From an uncultured Bacteroidales bacterium (GTDB lineage: Bacteria; Bacteroidota; Bacteroidia; Bacteroidales; Muribaculaceae), in the NCBI GenBank assembly GCA_902760865.1, contig CACWID010000014.1:1-61051 (forward strand): a stretch of 61,051 nt of DNA. Direction: 5' to 3'. The position numbers and the translations under genes were made by a program. Positions 52,631 to 61,051 of this stretch are shown one piece after another (the first letter of the stretch is position 1; each line of letters starts with the position of its first letter). Below the pieces are notes generated by a model. It was not told the DNA's origin. It was given only the letters and a program-made list of their open reading frames with translations, and did no database searches.

Positions 52631-55600
52631 TTAGAGTGAGAGGTTAAATCCGACAGTAAAGGTGCGGGCCTGGGGATAAACACCATAGTCAACACCGAGG
52701 CTGGTGGCACCGGAACCGATCTCGGGATCGAAGCCCCAGTACTTGGTCCAGGTGATAAGGTTCTCGGCACGGCCGAAGATGCGCAGGCGGCTGATACCGA
52801 TCTTGTTGGTCAGACGCGGGTGCAAGGTGTAACCGAGGGTGATGTTCTTCAGACGCAGGTAGCTGCCGTCCTGGATATACATGTCGCTGCAAACCCAGTT
52901 CTTGGAGTCACCGAGGGTGGGAACCTTGTCGCTGGTGCCTTCACCAGTCCAACGCTGGAGCACCCAAGTGGGATAGTTACCCGAGGCGATATCCTGGCGG
53001 TAGGTGGCATCAAAGACGTCGGCACCATGAACGCCCTGGAAGAATACGCCGAAGTCGAAGCCTCTCCAGTCAAAGTCGAAGGTCAGACCGAAGGTCCAGT
53101 CGGGCACACCGTTACCGATGTTGGTACGGTCGTCGCTGTTGATCACGTTGTCGGCGTTGGTGTCCAGGAAGCGGAAGTCACCGGGATTGCAGTTCGTGCC
53201 GTACTTGGCGTTATAGGCCTCAGCCTCGGCCATGGTCTGGATGATGCCGTCGGTCTTGTAGCCATAGAAGAAGGGGAAGGGCTGGCCGTTCTCGGCGCGT
53301 GTGCCACCGTCGCTGAACTGGCTGATGCCGTAGTTCAGGAAGCCGGTGTCATTACCCAGGTTCTTCAGCTTGTTCTTCAGATAGGAAGCGTTGCCCTTGA
53401 CAGCGAAGTGAGCATCAGCGACGTTCCAGCGGTAACCGAGCTCAAACTCAACACCACTGTTCTCCATGTCACCGACGTTGGCCAGAGGACGAGCCTCACC
53501 CACGTAGCTGGGGATAGGCATCTCGATGATCATACCATTGGTCTTCTTGATATAGTAGTCAACGCTGAAGGTCAACTTGTTGTTCCAAAGGCCGAGGTCG
53601 ATACCGAGGTCGGTCTGCTCGCTCTCCTCCCACTTCAGGTCTTCGTTAGCCAGGCGGTTGGCCTTGGAGCCGTAAACCATGGCAGCGGTCTGTCCGAAGT
53701 AGTAGTTACTTGTGTTACCGATTGTCGTCAGCGTGGTGTAAGCAAAGTCACCGATGTTGTCGTTACCGTTCTTACCCCAGCTGGCACGAAGCTTCAACAT
53801 GTTCAGCCAGTCGCGGCTGCTCTCCATGAAGGCCTCGTTCATGATGTTCCAACCCAACGAGAAGGAGGGGAAGATACCATACTTGTGATTGGAACCGAAA
53901 CGGCTCGAACCGTCGTGGCGGACGGTAGCCTGGAACATGTAACGCTCGTCGTAGTTGTAGCTCAGACGGGCGAACATGGATGACAGCCTGTGCTCGGTGT
54001 AGGGACCACCCCACACGCCCACGAGGCTCGTAGCACCGGTCATCTTGCCGTCGGCATCGGTGGAAATCTCCAGGTCGCCGCCGGTGGTGTAGTTGATGCT
54101 GGGCTTATCGGGATTCACGAGATACCAGTGTGAACCGCCCAGCTCGTCGCCCTTGAACTTCAGGGCACTCTGGCCGAGCACGACACCGATGGTGTGCTTG
54201 CCGAAGGTCTTGTCATAGGTCAACGTGTTCTCGACCTGCCAGGTGTTGTTATTACCCTTGAAGGCCGATGCCGAGGTGTGGTCGGCGTTGTTGTTGCCCG
54301 AGAGGTAATATTGCTGCAGGGTAGCACCGTTGTAGCCCCAGAAGGAGAGCTCGGCGCTGTAGGTGAAATGGTACTTCAGGGCATCCCACAATTGCAGGTC
54401 AATCGAGAACTTGGGCATGAACTTGTGGCTCCAGTTCTTGTTGGGGTTGCCTTGCATCATAGCGATGGGGTTGTTCTGCTCCTGATAGCTGCCGATGAAA
54501 CCGGGAATCGTGTAAGGATTGTCGTTCTCATCGTAGAAGAGGTCAAAGGCGCTATAGCGTTTAATCATCTCCTGAGCCACGGCACCCTTCAGGGTCACGG
54601 GCAGGGTAGGAGCCAAGTAGAGGGCCGAACCCAGGGGTGAACCCCAAGTGGAGTTGGCCTCGATACCGGTGCTGTGCACGCGCATGTAAGAAAGGTTGGC
54701 GCCCAGGTCCAATTTGTTCAGGAAGTTGCGCTCCTTGGTGGCATCGATGAGGTTGAACTGGTTGTTGGCGCGGATGGTCAGACGGTCATAGTTCGACTGG
54801 CCGTAGTTACCGCCCACGATACCGTCCTGGGTAAAGTAACCCAAGGAGAGGTAGTAGTTCACCTTCTCGCTGGCGCCGCTCACGCTCACGTCATGCTGCA
54901 TGATGGGCGCATTCTTGTTGAAGAGCAGCTCCTGCCAGTCGGTACCGAAACCGACAATCTTATCGCCATTGGCATCCGTCAGGTTGTAGGGATCCTGATA
55001 GAGGGGAGACAGACCGTTCTGCAGGCGGCGCTCGTTCTGCAGGATGGCATAGTCGGTAGCACCAGTCACACTACGCTTTCTCCAGGGGCTCTGCCAACCA
55101 TAGGAGAAGTCGTAGTTGATGCTGGCCCTGCCCATCTTGCCCCTCTTGGTGGTCACGAGGATAACACCGTTGGCAGCACGTGCACCATAGATGGCACCCG
55201 AGGCGGCATCCTTCAGCACCTCGATGCTCTCAATGTCGTTGGGGTTCACGCTCTCCATACCGTACTGGTCGGTGGGCATGCCATCGATGATGTACAGGGG
55301 GTTGGAGTCGTTGATGGTGCCGATACCGCGGATGCGGATCATCGACTGTGCACCGGGCTGACCCGACGAGGAGGTGACGTTGACACCAGCTGCCATACCC
55401 TTCAGGGCGTCCTCAGCGCGCAGGCGAGTCTTGCCTGCAAGGTCCTGGGATGACACCTTGGCGATCGAAGCGGTCACGACGCTCTTCTTCTGCACACCAT
55501 AACCGATCACGACAACCTCGTTCAGCAACTCGGCATCTTCGGTCAGGGTGATTTGCATGTTCTCGCCGGCAAGCACAGTCTGCTTACCATAACCCACGTA

Positions 55601-55819
55601 AGTAATTTCCAACTCGGCACCCTTGGGCGCGTTGATGGAGAAATTGCCGTCGAAGTCCGTAACGGTCGTGTTCGACGTTCCCTTTTGCACAATCGTAGCA
55701 CCGATCACAGGCTCACCGTTGGGATCAACGATGGTGCCCGTGAAAGTCTGATTCTGTGCAAAGACTGCTATCGACATCATGACTGTCAACAACAGCGAAA
55801 GTAATCTTTTCTCTTTCAT
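52631..55819 (-). CDS. susC: SusC/RagA-family TonB-dependent outer-membrane transporter
   Basis: A 1062-residue protein. A signal peptide (LLSLLLTVMMSIAVFAQ), a carboxypeptidase-regulatory-like domain at about 22-95 (GTIVDPNGEPVIGATIVQKG), a TonB-box region EVVVIGYGVQKK near 107, a plug domain (RIRGIGTINDSNPLYIIDGM near 162) and a long beta-barrel ending FTVGFNLSL are visible. It imports oligosaccharides released at the surface. First gene of the PUL; no N-terminal STN signalling domain, which fits regulation by a DUF6377-type protein. Confidence 0.97.
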   Translation of the reverse strand: MKEKRLLSLLLTVMMSIAVFAQNQTFTGTIVDPNGEPVIGATIVQKGTSNTTVTDFDGNFSINAPKGAELEITYVGYGKQTVLAGENMQITLTEDAELLNEVVVIGYGVQKKSVVTASIAKVSSQDLAGKTRLRAEDALKGMAAGVNVTSSSGQPGAQSMIRIRGIGTINDSNPLYIIDGMPTDQYGMESVNPNDIESIEVLKDAASGAIYGARAANGVILVTTKRGKMGRASINYDFSYGWQSPWRKRSVTGATDYAILQNERRLQNGLSPLYQDPYNLTDANGDKIVGFGTDWQELLFNKNAPIMQHDVSVSGASEKVNYYLSLGYFTQDGIVGGNYGQSNYDRLTIRANNQFNLIDATKERNFLNKLDLGANLSYMRVHSTGIEANSTWGSPLGSALYLAPTLPVTLKGAVAQEMIKRYSAFDLFYDENDNPYTIPGFIGSYQEQNNPIAMMQGNPNKNWSHKFMPKFSIDLQLWDALKYHFTYSAELSFWGYNGATLQQYYLSGNNNADHTSASAFKGNNNTWQVENTLTYDKTFGKHTIGVVLGQSALKFKGDELGGSHWYLVNPDKPSINYTTGGDLEISTDADGKMTGATSLVGVWGGPYTEHRLSSMFARLSYNYDERYMFQATVRHDGSSRFGSNHKYGIFPSFSLGWNIMNEAFMESSRDWLNMLKLRASWGKNGNDNIGDFAYTTLTTIGNTSNYYFGQTAAMVYGSKANRLANEDLKWEESEQTDLGIDLGLWNNKLTFSVDYYIKKTNGMIIEMPIPSYVGEARPLANVGDMENSGVEFELGYRWNVADAHFAVKGNASYLKNKLKNLGNDTGFLNYGISQFSDGGTRAENGQPFPFFYGYKTDGIIQTMAEAEAYNAKYGTNCNPGDFRFLDTNADNVINSDDRTNIGNGVPDWTFGLTFDFDWRGFDFGVFFQGVHGADVFDATYRQDIASGNYPTWVLQRWTGEGTSDKVPTLGDSKNWVCSDMYIQDGSYLRLKNITLGYTLHPRLTNKIGISRLRIFGRAENLITWTKYWGFDPEIGSGATSLGVDYGVYPQARTFTVGFNLSL

Positions 55820-55939
55820 GTCACATTATTTATTGGTTGATTAAAAATATATAGTTGTCTCGGTTATTTCATTGCGGTAATATGGCGATGACTGTTTCTG
55901 GTTATGCGGCTTGTGCGAGGTTTCGCCATTCTCACATCG

Positions 55940-55947
55940 CAAAAATA
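55940..55947 (-). promoter_or_regulatory. -7 box of the PUL operon
   Basis: TATTTTTG on the minus strand, about 120 bp before the susC start, fits TAnnTTTG. A clear -33 TTG is lacking, as might be expected for an activated promoter. Confidence 0.4.
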
Positions 55948-55978
55948 TATATTAATAATATGTGTAAACTGGCTTAAA

Positions 55979-56006
55979 AATAAAAAAGTGGACGTTTTCG
56001 TCCACT
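55979..56006 (-). terminator. Terminator-like hairpin upstream of the susC promoter
   Basis: AGTGGACG (55987-55994), TTTT, CGTCCACT (55999-56006) is a perfect 8-bp stem. On the minus strand it is followed by TTTTTTATTTTT. It lies within the 372-bp susC/regulator intergenic region, upstream of the susC -7 box, with no gene known to need it. Confidence 0.55.
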
Positions 56007-56130
56007 CTAAAAATATAAGCATCAGATAGTCAGATATATACAAAACCTTACCAATCGTTAAAAAGTGGTTAAAATATGGTAATACCAAGTAATGAAAACC
56101 ATTAATTTTGGCGTTTTTTCGACCATTTTA

Positions 56131-56162
56131 TTGCGTTTATTGAACTTTTAAGCCTATATTTG
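56131..56162 (+). promoter_or_regulatory. Promoter of the DUF6377 regulator gene
   Basis: TTG (56131-56133) and TATATTTG (56155-56162), separated by 21 bp, fit the -33/-7 pattern. A GTG at 56162 in the same frame lies on the promoter, so translation starts at the ATG at 56192. Confidence 0.5.
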
Positions 56163-56191
56163 TGGCGATTTCTAACAATGACATAAACCCG

Positions 56192-57976
56192 ATGAAATAC
56201 CACATATTATTATTGTTCACCCTGCTGATGATGCTGGCCACACTCGAGGTGTCGGCTGGCGATATCAACCTGCTGCAGGAATATCACCGCCTTGACGATG
56301 CCATCGAGCAGAGCGACAGCTATGTGCAGGTCCGTGAGGAACGCATCGCCAAACTCAAGACTGCGCTCGAGGTGACCCGTGCCGTCAATGCACAATATGA
56401 CCTGTGCCACAGCCTGTACGAGGAGTATCATTCCTATGTCAACGACTCGGCCATCTTCTACCTCGACCGCTGCATCGCGTTGGCCCAGGCCATGGGCGAC
56501 AAGGCGCGCGTCGACGAGTGCCACATCCATCTGGCCTTCCAGTGTACCGAGTCCGGCATGTATCACGAGGCGGCCGATCTGCTGCAGGGCATTGACGAAC
56601 AGCAACTTGATGCCGGCAACTTGCGGCTATACAATATTTCCATGGGCCACTTGTACGGGGAGCTGGGCTATTATTGCAACGTGCCGGCCCTGCAACAGCA
56701 ATACTATGCCAAGCGCGACCAGTACATCAGCCGCATTACCGCCACCAAGGACAATTCCGACGAATACCTGCAGTTCAAAGAGGTGGAATGTTTCGCAGCC
56801 CAGGATGCCAAGGGCGCCCTCGCCTTCAGCGACTTGAGGCTCAAGCAGGTCAAGGAGGGCACCCACGAGTATGCCATTGTGGCCTTTTATCGACATCTGG
56901 ATTACCGGCTGCTGGGCGACTCGATTCAGTCCCGCTACTGGGTCACGCAATCAGCACTGAGCGACGTGAACAACGCCGTCATGGACCAGGGCGCACTGTG
57001 GGAACTGGCCAATATGCTCATGGCCGACGGCGACATCGACCGCGCGTACCGCTACATCCGCTTCGCCTGGCAATGCGCCAGCAAGTTCAACACCCTAAAG
57101 CGCAATAACCAGATTTCGCCCGTCATGACCTCCATCAGCGACAACTACGAGGCCTCGCTCAAGCAGGCCAACAGGCTGCTGCTCGTCCTGGTCGTCGTGG
57201 CAAGCCTCCTGGCAGCACTGTTCTCGGTCATCCTCTTCTATAGCAACAGCCAGCGCAAGAAATTGGCACGAGCGCGTAACGACCTGAGCGACAGCAACAA
57301 GCAGTTGGCGCAACTCAACACCCAGCTATCAGAATTGAACAGCCAGATGCGTGAGACCAACCTCAAGCTAAACGAGTCCAACCGCGTCAAGGACGAGTAC
57401 GTGGGACGATTCATCCACCTCTGCTCCTTCTACATCGACCGTCTCGACGAGATGCGCAAGCGCGTCAACAAGATGGTCAAGGGCCGGGAACTCGATGCCC
57501 TGCTCAAGTTCACCGAGGGCAACGAACTCAGAGACAACAACTTGTCAGAGCTTTACCAGATGTTCGACAGCACCTTCCTGCACCTGTTCCCCAACTTCGT
57601 CGACGACTTCAACGCCCTGCTACGCCCCGAGAGTCGCATCACCCTACCCGACCCCGGCACCCTCAACACCGACATACGCATCTTCGCCCTCATCCGCCTC
57701 GGCATCGAGGACAGCAGCCGCATCGCCGACTTCCTCCACTACTCCGTCAACACCATCTATAACTACCGCGCCAAAGTAAAAAACGGCGCCCTCGGCGACC
57801 GCGACACCTTCGAAACCCAAGTCAAAACCATCGGCATGTACCCCCCCCAGAACCAACAAGAAAGTCTAAAAACAAAATTTTCCAGTACTGTTCCAGTAGA
57901 AATCAGAAAAAGGCACCAAAACTCAATGAGTTCCAGCGCCTTACGCTTAGTTTTCTGTACCCAGAGCCGCAATTGA
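56192..57976 (+). CDS. DUF6377-type TPR transmembrane PUL regulator
   Basis: A 594-residue protein. A signal peptide (YHILLLFTLLMMLATLEVSA) is followed by TPR-like helical repeats (about 25-315), a membrane helix (LLVLVVVASLLAALFSVILF, about 325-345), a coiled coil (about 350-400) and a C-terminal domain. That domain includes TDIRIFALIRLGIEDSSRIA and FLHYSVNTIYNYRAKVKNG, a helix-turn-helix-like end. It is divergent from the PUL and probably its activator, binding glycan or a partner in the periplasm. After a C8 tract at 57841-57848 the reading frame continues about 40 residues that do not look like the family; the native stop may have been lost when mobile DNA arrived. Confidence 0.85.
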   Translation: MKYHILLLFTLLMMLATLEVSAGDINLLQEYHRLDDAIEQSDSYVQVREERIAKLKTALEVTRAVNAQYDLCHSLYEEYHSYVNDSAIFYLDRCIALAQAMGDKARVDECHIHLAFQCTESGMYHEAADLLQGIDEQQLDAGNLRLYNISMGHLYGELGYYCNVPALQQQYYAKRDQYISRITATKDNSDEYLQFKEVECFAAQDAKGALAFSDLRLKQVKEGTHEYAIVAFYRHLDYRLLGDSIQSRYWVTQSALSDVNNAVMDQGALWELANMLMADGDIDRAYRYIRFAWQCASKFNTLKRNNQISPVMTSISDNYEASLKQANRLLLVLVVVASLLAALFSVILFYSNSQRKKLARARNDLSDSNKQLAQLNTQLSELNSQMRETNLKLNESNRVKDEYVGRFIHLCSFYIDRLDEMRKRVNKMVKGRELDALLKFTEGNELRDNNLSELYQMFDSTFLHLFPNFVDDFNALLRPESRITLPDPGTLNTDIRIFALIRLGIEDSSRIADFLHYSVNTIYNYRAKVKNGALGDRDTFETQVKTIGMYPPQNQQESLKTKFSSTVPVEIRKRHQNSMSSSALRLVFCTQSRN

Positions 57977-58107
57977 AAATATTAAAACGGCTTAAATGGC
58001 ATTTAATTGAAAACCCTTTAATTTCGCTTATTACCTATTGATTTTCAACATATTACAAAAACTTTCGGATTTAAGCGCATTTAAGCGTTTTGCAAGGTTT
58101 TTAGCAG
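57901..58107. other. Junction region before the recombinase gene
   Basis: Holds a dyad, AAGGC...AACTCAATGAGTT...GCCTT (57910-57942), and a stretch (57957-57977) whose complement, TTCAATTGCGGCTCTGGGTAC, minus one base each end, resembles a tRNA T-arm and acceptor end. Two ATTTAAGCG copies lie at 58069 and 58079. It may be the attachment region of the element. Confidence 0.35.
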
Positions 58108-58140
58108 ATGTGGGGAAAATGTGGGGAAAATGTGGGGAAA
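58108..58140. repeat. Three exact 11-bp direct repeats ATGTGGGGAAA
   Basis: Copies at 58108-58118, 58119-58129 and 58130-58140, immediately before the recombinase promoter. They are candidate arm-type binding sites for the recombinase. Confidence 0.8.
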
Positions 58141-58144
58141 AAAT

Positions 58145-58176
58145 TTTGGTTATTTTTTGGACAAGTATTACCTTTG
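58145..58176 (+). promoter_or_regulatory. Promoter of the tyrosine recombinase gene
   Basis: TTTG (58145-58148), 20 bp, TACCTTTG (58169-58176) is the best full -33/-7 match in the window. The start codon is 44 bp downstream. Confidence 0.6.
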
Positions 58177-58219
58177 TATTAAGCTATTTACACACTATCC
58201 CAACAACCATAAAAAAGAC

Positions 58220-59554
58220 ATGAAAATTACATTTATCATCAAAAAAACGGCAAAACGGTACGACACGGAATCGGCAGCAACCATATATTTGCGTCTGAGG
58301 GATGGCAGGAGATTGGATTCAGTTGCCCAGACAGAACTCACCATCAATCCTAATCTTTGGGACGAGAAAAATGAGTGTGTCAAGTCTAAGGCTGTTTGTG
58401 ACTCAAAGCTCCGTATAAAGATCAATGAAGAGCTCCGGAAACTCAAAGGCTTTATCGAGAGGGAATACGAACGGGACAAGGACAATCTGGATAAAGACTG
58501 GCTTAAAGCTGTCCTTGTCAGATATTATCATCCCGAAAAGTTCACACCTGAAGGAAACAAGAAGCAGACCTTTGAGCAGATGTTTGATGAGTTTTTGGAG
58601 AAACACCGCCTTTCTGAAGTTCGCAAGAAGAATTTCAGGGTGGTAAAACGTTCCATGCTTCGATATGAGCTTTATGTCAAGAAGACCAAGCGAAACAGGA
58701 AAGACTTTGTTCTTGACGTGAACGAAGTGACCAGGGAAACGCTTGCTGATATGTGGGATTTCTTTGAGAACGAATACAAGTACTTCGAGAAATATCCTCA
58801 AATCTATGAGAACATACCCGAAAAGCGCACACCTCAACCCCGAGGGAAGAACACTCTGATAGATTGTTTCTCACGTATCAGGACTTTTTTCCTGTGGTGC
58901 TATGAGAATGGGAAGACCACCAATCGCCCATTCGACAAATTCCCTATTGAAGAGTGCCTGTATGGTACACCTGTCTATATATCATTAGACGAGAGGGAGC
59001 AGATCTGGAATGCGGATTTGTCAGCAAGACCTCAACTCGCGATTCAGCGTGACATCTTTATTTTCCAATCGGTAATAGGTTGTCGCGTCAGTGACCTTTA
59101 CAGAATGACAAAGCAAAGTATTGTCAACGGTGCCATCGAGTATATCCCCAAGAAAACAAAAGAAGGACGACCTTTAACGGTACGAGTCCCACTGAATGAG
59201 AGAGCAAAAGAGATTCTCAAACGATACGAGGACTTTGAAGGTCCGGGCCTTCTTCCTTTTATTTCTGAGCAGAAATACAACAAGGCCATCAAGGAGTTTT
59301 TCAAACTCGCTGGCATTGATAGGATTGTTACCACATTAGACCCTCTGACGCGTGAAGAGGTAAAACGTCCCATCTATGAGGTAGCCAGTAGCCACATGGC
59401 GCGAAGGACTTTTATCGGTAACATTTACAGAAAAGTCAAGGACCCAAACCTTGTCTCAGCCCTATCAGGTCACAAGGAAGGCAGCAAGGCTTTCCAGCGG
59501 TATCGAGATATTGATGAGGAAATGAAGAGAGACCTGGTCAAGTTATTGGATTAA
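58220..59554 (+). CDS. Tyrosine recombinase / integrase
   Basis: A 444-residue protein with start at 58220 (MKITFIIKKTAKRYD). It has the Arm-DNA-binding N-terminus typical of Bacteroidota integrases (about 1-100), a SAM-like core-binding domain (about 110-270) and a catalytic domain containing VIGCRVSDLY (Arg), SSHMARRTF (His-x-x-Arg), LSGHKEGSKAFQRY (His and nucleophile Tyr). All catalytic residues appear present. AT-rich compared with the PUL. It is likely the integrase of a mobile element whose other genes are absent or beyond the window. Confidence 0.92.
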   Translation: MKITFIIKKTAKRYDTESAATIYLRLRDGRRLDSVAQTELTINPNLWDEKNECVKSKAVCDSKLRIKINEELRKLKGFIEREYERDKDNLDKDWLKAVLVRYYHPEKFTPEGNKKQTFEQMFDEFLEKHRLSEVRKKNFRVVKRSMLRYELYVKKTKRNRKDFVLDVNEVTRETLADMWDFFENEYKYFEKYPQIYENIPEKRTPQPRGKNTLIDCFSRIRTFFLWCYENGKTTNRPFDKFPIEECLYGTPVYISLDEREQIWNADLSARPQLAIQRDIFIFQSVIGCRVSDLYRMTKQSIVNGAIEYIPKKTKEGRPLTVRVPLNERAKEILKRYEDFEGPGLLPFISEQKYNKAIKEFFKLAGIDRIVTTLDPLTREEVKRPIYEVASSHMARRTFIGNIYRKVKDPNLVSALSGHKEGSKAFQRYRDIDEEMKRDLVKLLD

Positions 59555-59600
59555 CTTGAGTTATATTAATCCGTTGTCTGCACCCTAATGGCATTAATAA

Positions 59601-59638
59601 AACGGCACTCCGTTTCACAACGAAGTGCTGTTTCTTTG
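59601..59638 (+). terminator. Terminator after the recombinase gene
   Basis: AACGGCACTCCGTT (59601-59614) and AACGAAGTGCTGTT (59619-59632) pair with two mismatches and are followed by TCTTTG. Confidence 0.65.
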
Positions 59639-59751
59639 TAAAAATATATTATAAATAACATATCATGACGAAACTAGATCTAATTTCGCTGCAAAGTTAC
59701 AGCCGTGTCACATCATACGCAATACCCAAATGGGTCGTATTGACCGAATGA

Positions 59752-60110
59752 TCACTCATGTTTGCAAAAAATGATGCTGTAATAAGTCAAAGAGAGTCGA
59801 ATAGGATATTTTGTAGTCAGTGATTGCATAATACCTTCCCATGCAGATAGTGAACTCGGTGCGTTCACAATTGTGGATTTTCCACTCGGTGAGTGGAAAA
59901 TTCTGAATGGTTCTGATAATCCCATCGCTGACGGGATTATTTCAGATTGTCTAGTCACTGATAGGACAATACCAGATGTCTTTTTGACAAAACTCATGGA
60001 GAAGGCCAGTTGGGCGACTTTGACTGTTCGCTGATTTAGCAAGAAAAAAGCCTCGTAATTTTTGATGAAGTTTACGAGCTCCTCAGTCGTGATATTAACG
60101 CATGAGGATG
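59752..60110 (-). pseudogene. Decayed, frameshifted coding remnant of unknown family
   Basis: On the minus strand a frame begins after a TAG near 60125. It reads protein-like sequence (NITTEELVNFIKNYEAFF, then VKVAQLAFSMSFVKKTSGIV) to about 59940. Protein-like sequence then continues in the next frame (SDGIIRTIQNFPLTEWKIHN, FTICMGRYYAITDYKISYS) to a stop near 59755. There is no good start codon. I do not recognise the family. The rest of 59555-60133 shows only the recombinase terminator and a minus-strand TAACTTTG (59699-59692). Confidence 0.35.
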
Positions 60111-60133
60111 GCCACTAGACTGCTCCTCCTAAG

Positions 60134-61051
60134 TCACACATCCATCAGCCACTTCCACACTGGCACCACGGGAATTCCTTCTTCCGTGCTCTCCTCATCG
60201 TAAGTAATGAGCAAATACTTCCAATCTTGATGTCCTTTTGAATATTTCACCAGCGGTTGCACTTCTCTCTCCCACGTCATCTGGTCTTTTATACTGTACG
60301 AGACTTGTATGGCCAGTTTTCCTTCGGGTATAATAAAGTCAATTTCCTTATCTGCATTCATATAATAAACATTCTCTTTTCCATACCGTCTACAGAGTTC
60401 CACTGCTACCATATTCTCCAGCAGTGATGATTCGGAATTCATCAGGAAAAGGTTAAGTAAGCCATTGTCTATAAAGTAATATTTCTTTTGCGTTTCCTTC
60501 TCTGTCAGTTTGCCTACCTCATTTTGCATGGGTAATATCAGCCAACTGTCTGCAGCATATCCAGCATAATCAATCGTAGTTGGCACACTGATGGGCGACC
60601 CTGTTGCCACTATCACGTTCCTCAGTCTGTTATACGACAACGGCTGCTTCACGCTCTCTGCCATCTTTTTGATCAGGATGTTCAGTACCCTGTCGTTCTT
60701 AATGTTGTTTCGGGCACAGATGTCACCCAGATAGATCTTCTGGTACAAGCTCGAAAGCATAGCTCGCTTGTTCTTAAACGACAGGATCTCTGGCAGACCG
60801 CCGTAATAGAAGTACTCATTCAGATGTCGCTTCACTTCGCTTCTCTGAATCGTGTCGTACTCCCAATGCTCGCTCAGCTCCACCTGTTGCGCCGCCAGGA
60901 ACTCTTTGAATGAATATGGGTACGCATCATAGATAAAGAACCGTCCGCCCAGCGTAGTTGCCACCTCCTTGCTCAGCATCTTCGCATTGCTGCCCGTCAC
61001 ATATACCCTATATTTAGCATCAGCCAGTCTCCGCACAAACTTATCCCAATG
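60134..61051 (-). CDS. AAA ATPase with DUF4143-type C-terminus (5' end beyond window)
   Basis: At least 305 residues; the frame is open to the right edge, so Walker A is not visible. The first residues (HWDKFVRRLADAKYRVYVTGSN) fit the region after Walker B, with sensor-1 TGSN. GGRFFIYDAYPYSFKEFL, EYFYYGGLPEIL and the C-terminal nuclease-like EIDFIIPEGKLAIQVSYSI match the AAA_14/DUF4143 family. It is the second ATPase of this general type in the window and only distantly like the one at 6506. Confidence 0.88.
   Translation of the reverse strand, partial: HWDKFVRRLADAKYRVYVTGSNAKMLSKEVATTLGGRFFIYDAYPYSFKEFLAAQQVELSEHWEYDTIQRSEVKRHLNEYFYYGGLPEILSFKNKRAMLSSLYQKIYLGDICARNNIKNDRVLNILIKKMAESVKQPLSYNRLRNVIVATGSPISVPTTIDYAGYAADSWLILPMQNEVGKLTEKETQKKYYFIDNGLLNLFLMNSESSLLENMVAVELCRRYGKENVYYMNADKEIDFIIPEGKLAIQVSYSIKDQMTWEREVQPLVKYSKGHQDWKYLLITYDEESTEEGIPVVPVWKWLMDV

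Overview
The window looks like a chromosomal segment of a member of the Bacteroidota, order Bacteroidales (Prevotella- or Muribaculaceae-like; the genus cannot be settled from sequence alone). The evidence is a complete SusC/SusD polysaccharide utilisation locus with a DUF6377-type regulator, a SdhC-SdhA-SdhB fumarate reductase set, an acetate:succinate CoA-transferase, small DUF3098 and DUF4834-like membrane proteins, and repeated use of the Bacteroidota -7 promoter box TAnnTTTG. The core genes are visibly GC-rich; several insertions are AT-rich. I saw no rRNA, intact tRNA or CRISPR array.

Layout. 1-6.3 kb: plus-strand housekeeping genes (zinc-ribbon membrane protein, a 36-residue membrane peptide, GNAT-like protein, pgi, CoA-transferase). 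6.3-8.3 kb: an AAA ATPase gene lying between two copies of the 3' end of the CoA-transferase gene, followed by a MITE-like element. 8.3-14.5 kb: a minus-strand cluster of four lipoproteins that share and recombine two modules, a membrane thioredoxin-like protein, and a divergent TPR regulator. 14.5-15.3 kb: repeat-filled intergenic DNA. 15.3-24 kb: EamA transporter, GYF/CD225 protein, sdhCAB, a phosphoesterase, aroA and a second MITE copy. 24-37.5 kb: SDR, ribF, upp, a DUF1016-like nuclease, nadB, pssA and psd, rnr, mtaB, a glycosyltransferase and an aldo/keto reductase. 37.5-44.2 kb (minus): a solo LuxR protein, a second phosphoesterase, a GH27 alpha-galactosidase, and the queA, truB, uppP, DUF3098 group. 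44.5-58 kb: a beta-glucan-type PUL (susC, susD, surface glycan-binding protein, GH16, GH5-GH3 fusion) with a divergent DUF6377 regulator. 58-61 kb: tyrosine recombinase, a decayed gene and a truncated AAA ATPase.

How the genes work together. The PUL would bind and cut a beta-glucan at the surface (GH16, binding protein), import oligosaccharides (SusCD) and hydrolyse them (GH5-GH3). Pgi acts in sugar catabolism, and SdhCAB with the CoA-transferase fits succinate and acetate fermentation with fumarate respiration. PssA and Psd make phosphatidylethanolamine, and NadB and RibF supply NAD and FAD.

The least expected structure is non-coding. Many gene junctions carry short tracts with a strict 7-bp period whose heptamer differs from place to place, often with the stop codon inside the tract. 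Three junctions carry arrays of a palindromic hexamer at 9-bp spacing. A MITE-like family with AACGTGAGCTCGACGAA-type inverted ends is present twice in full and once as an internal fragment.
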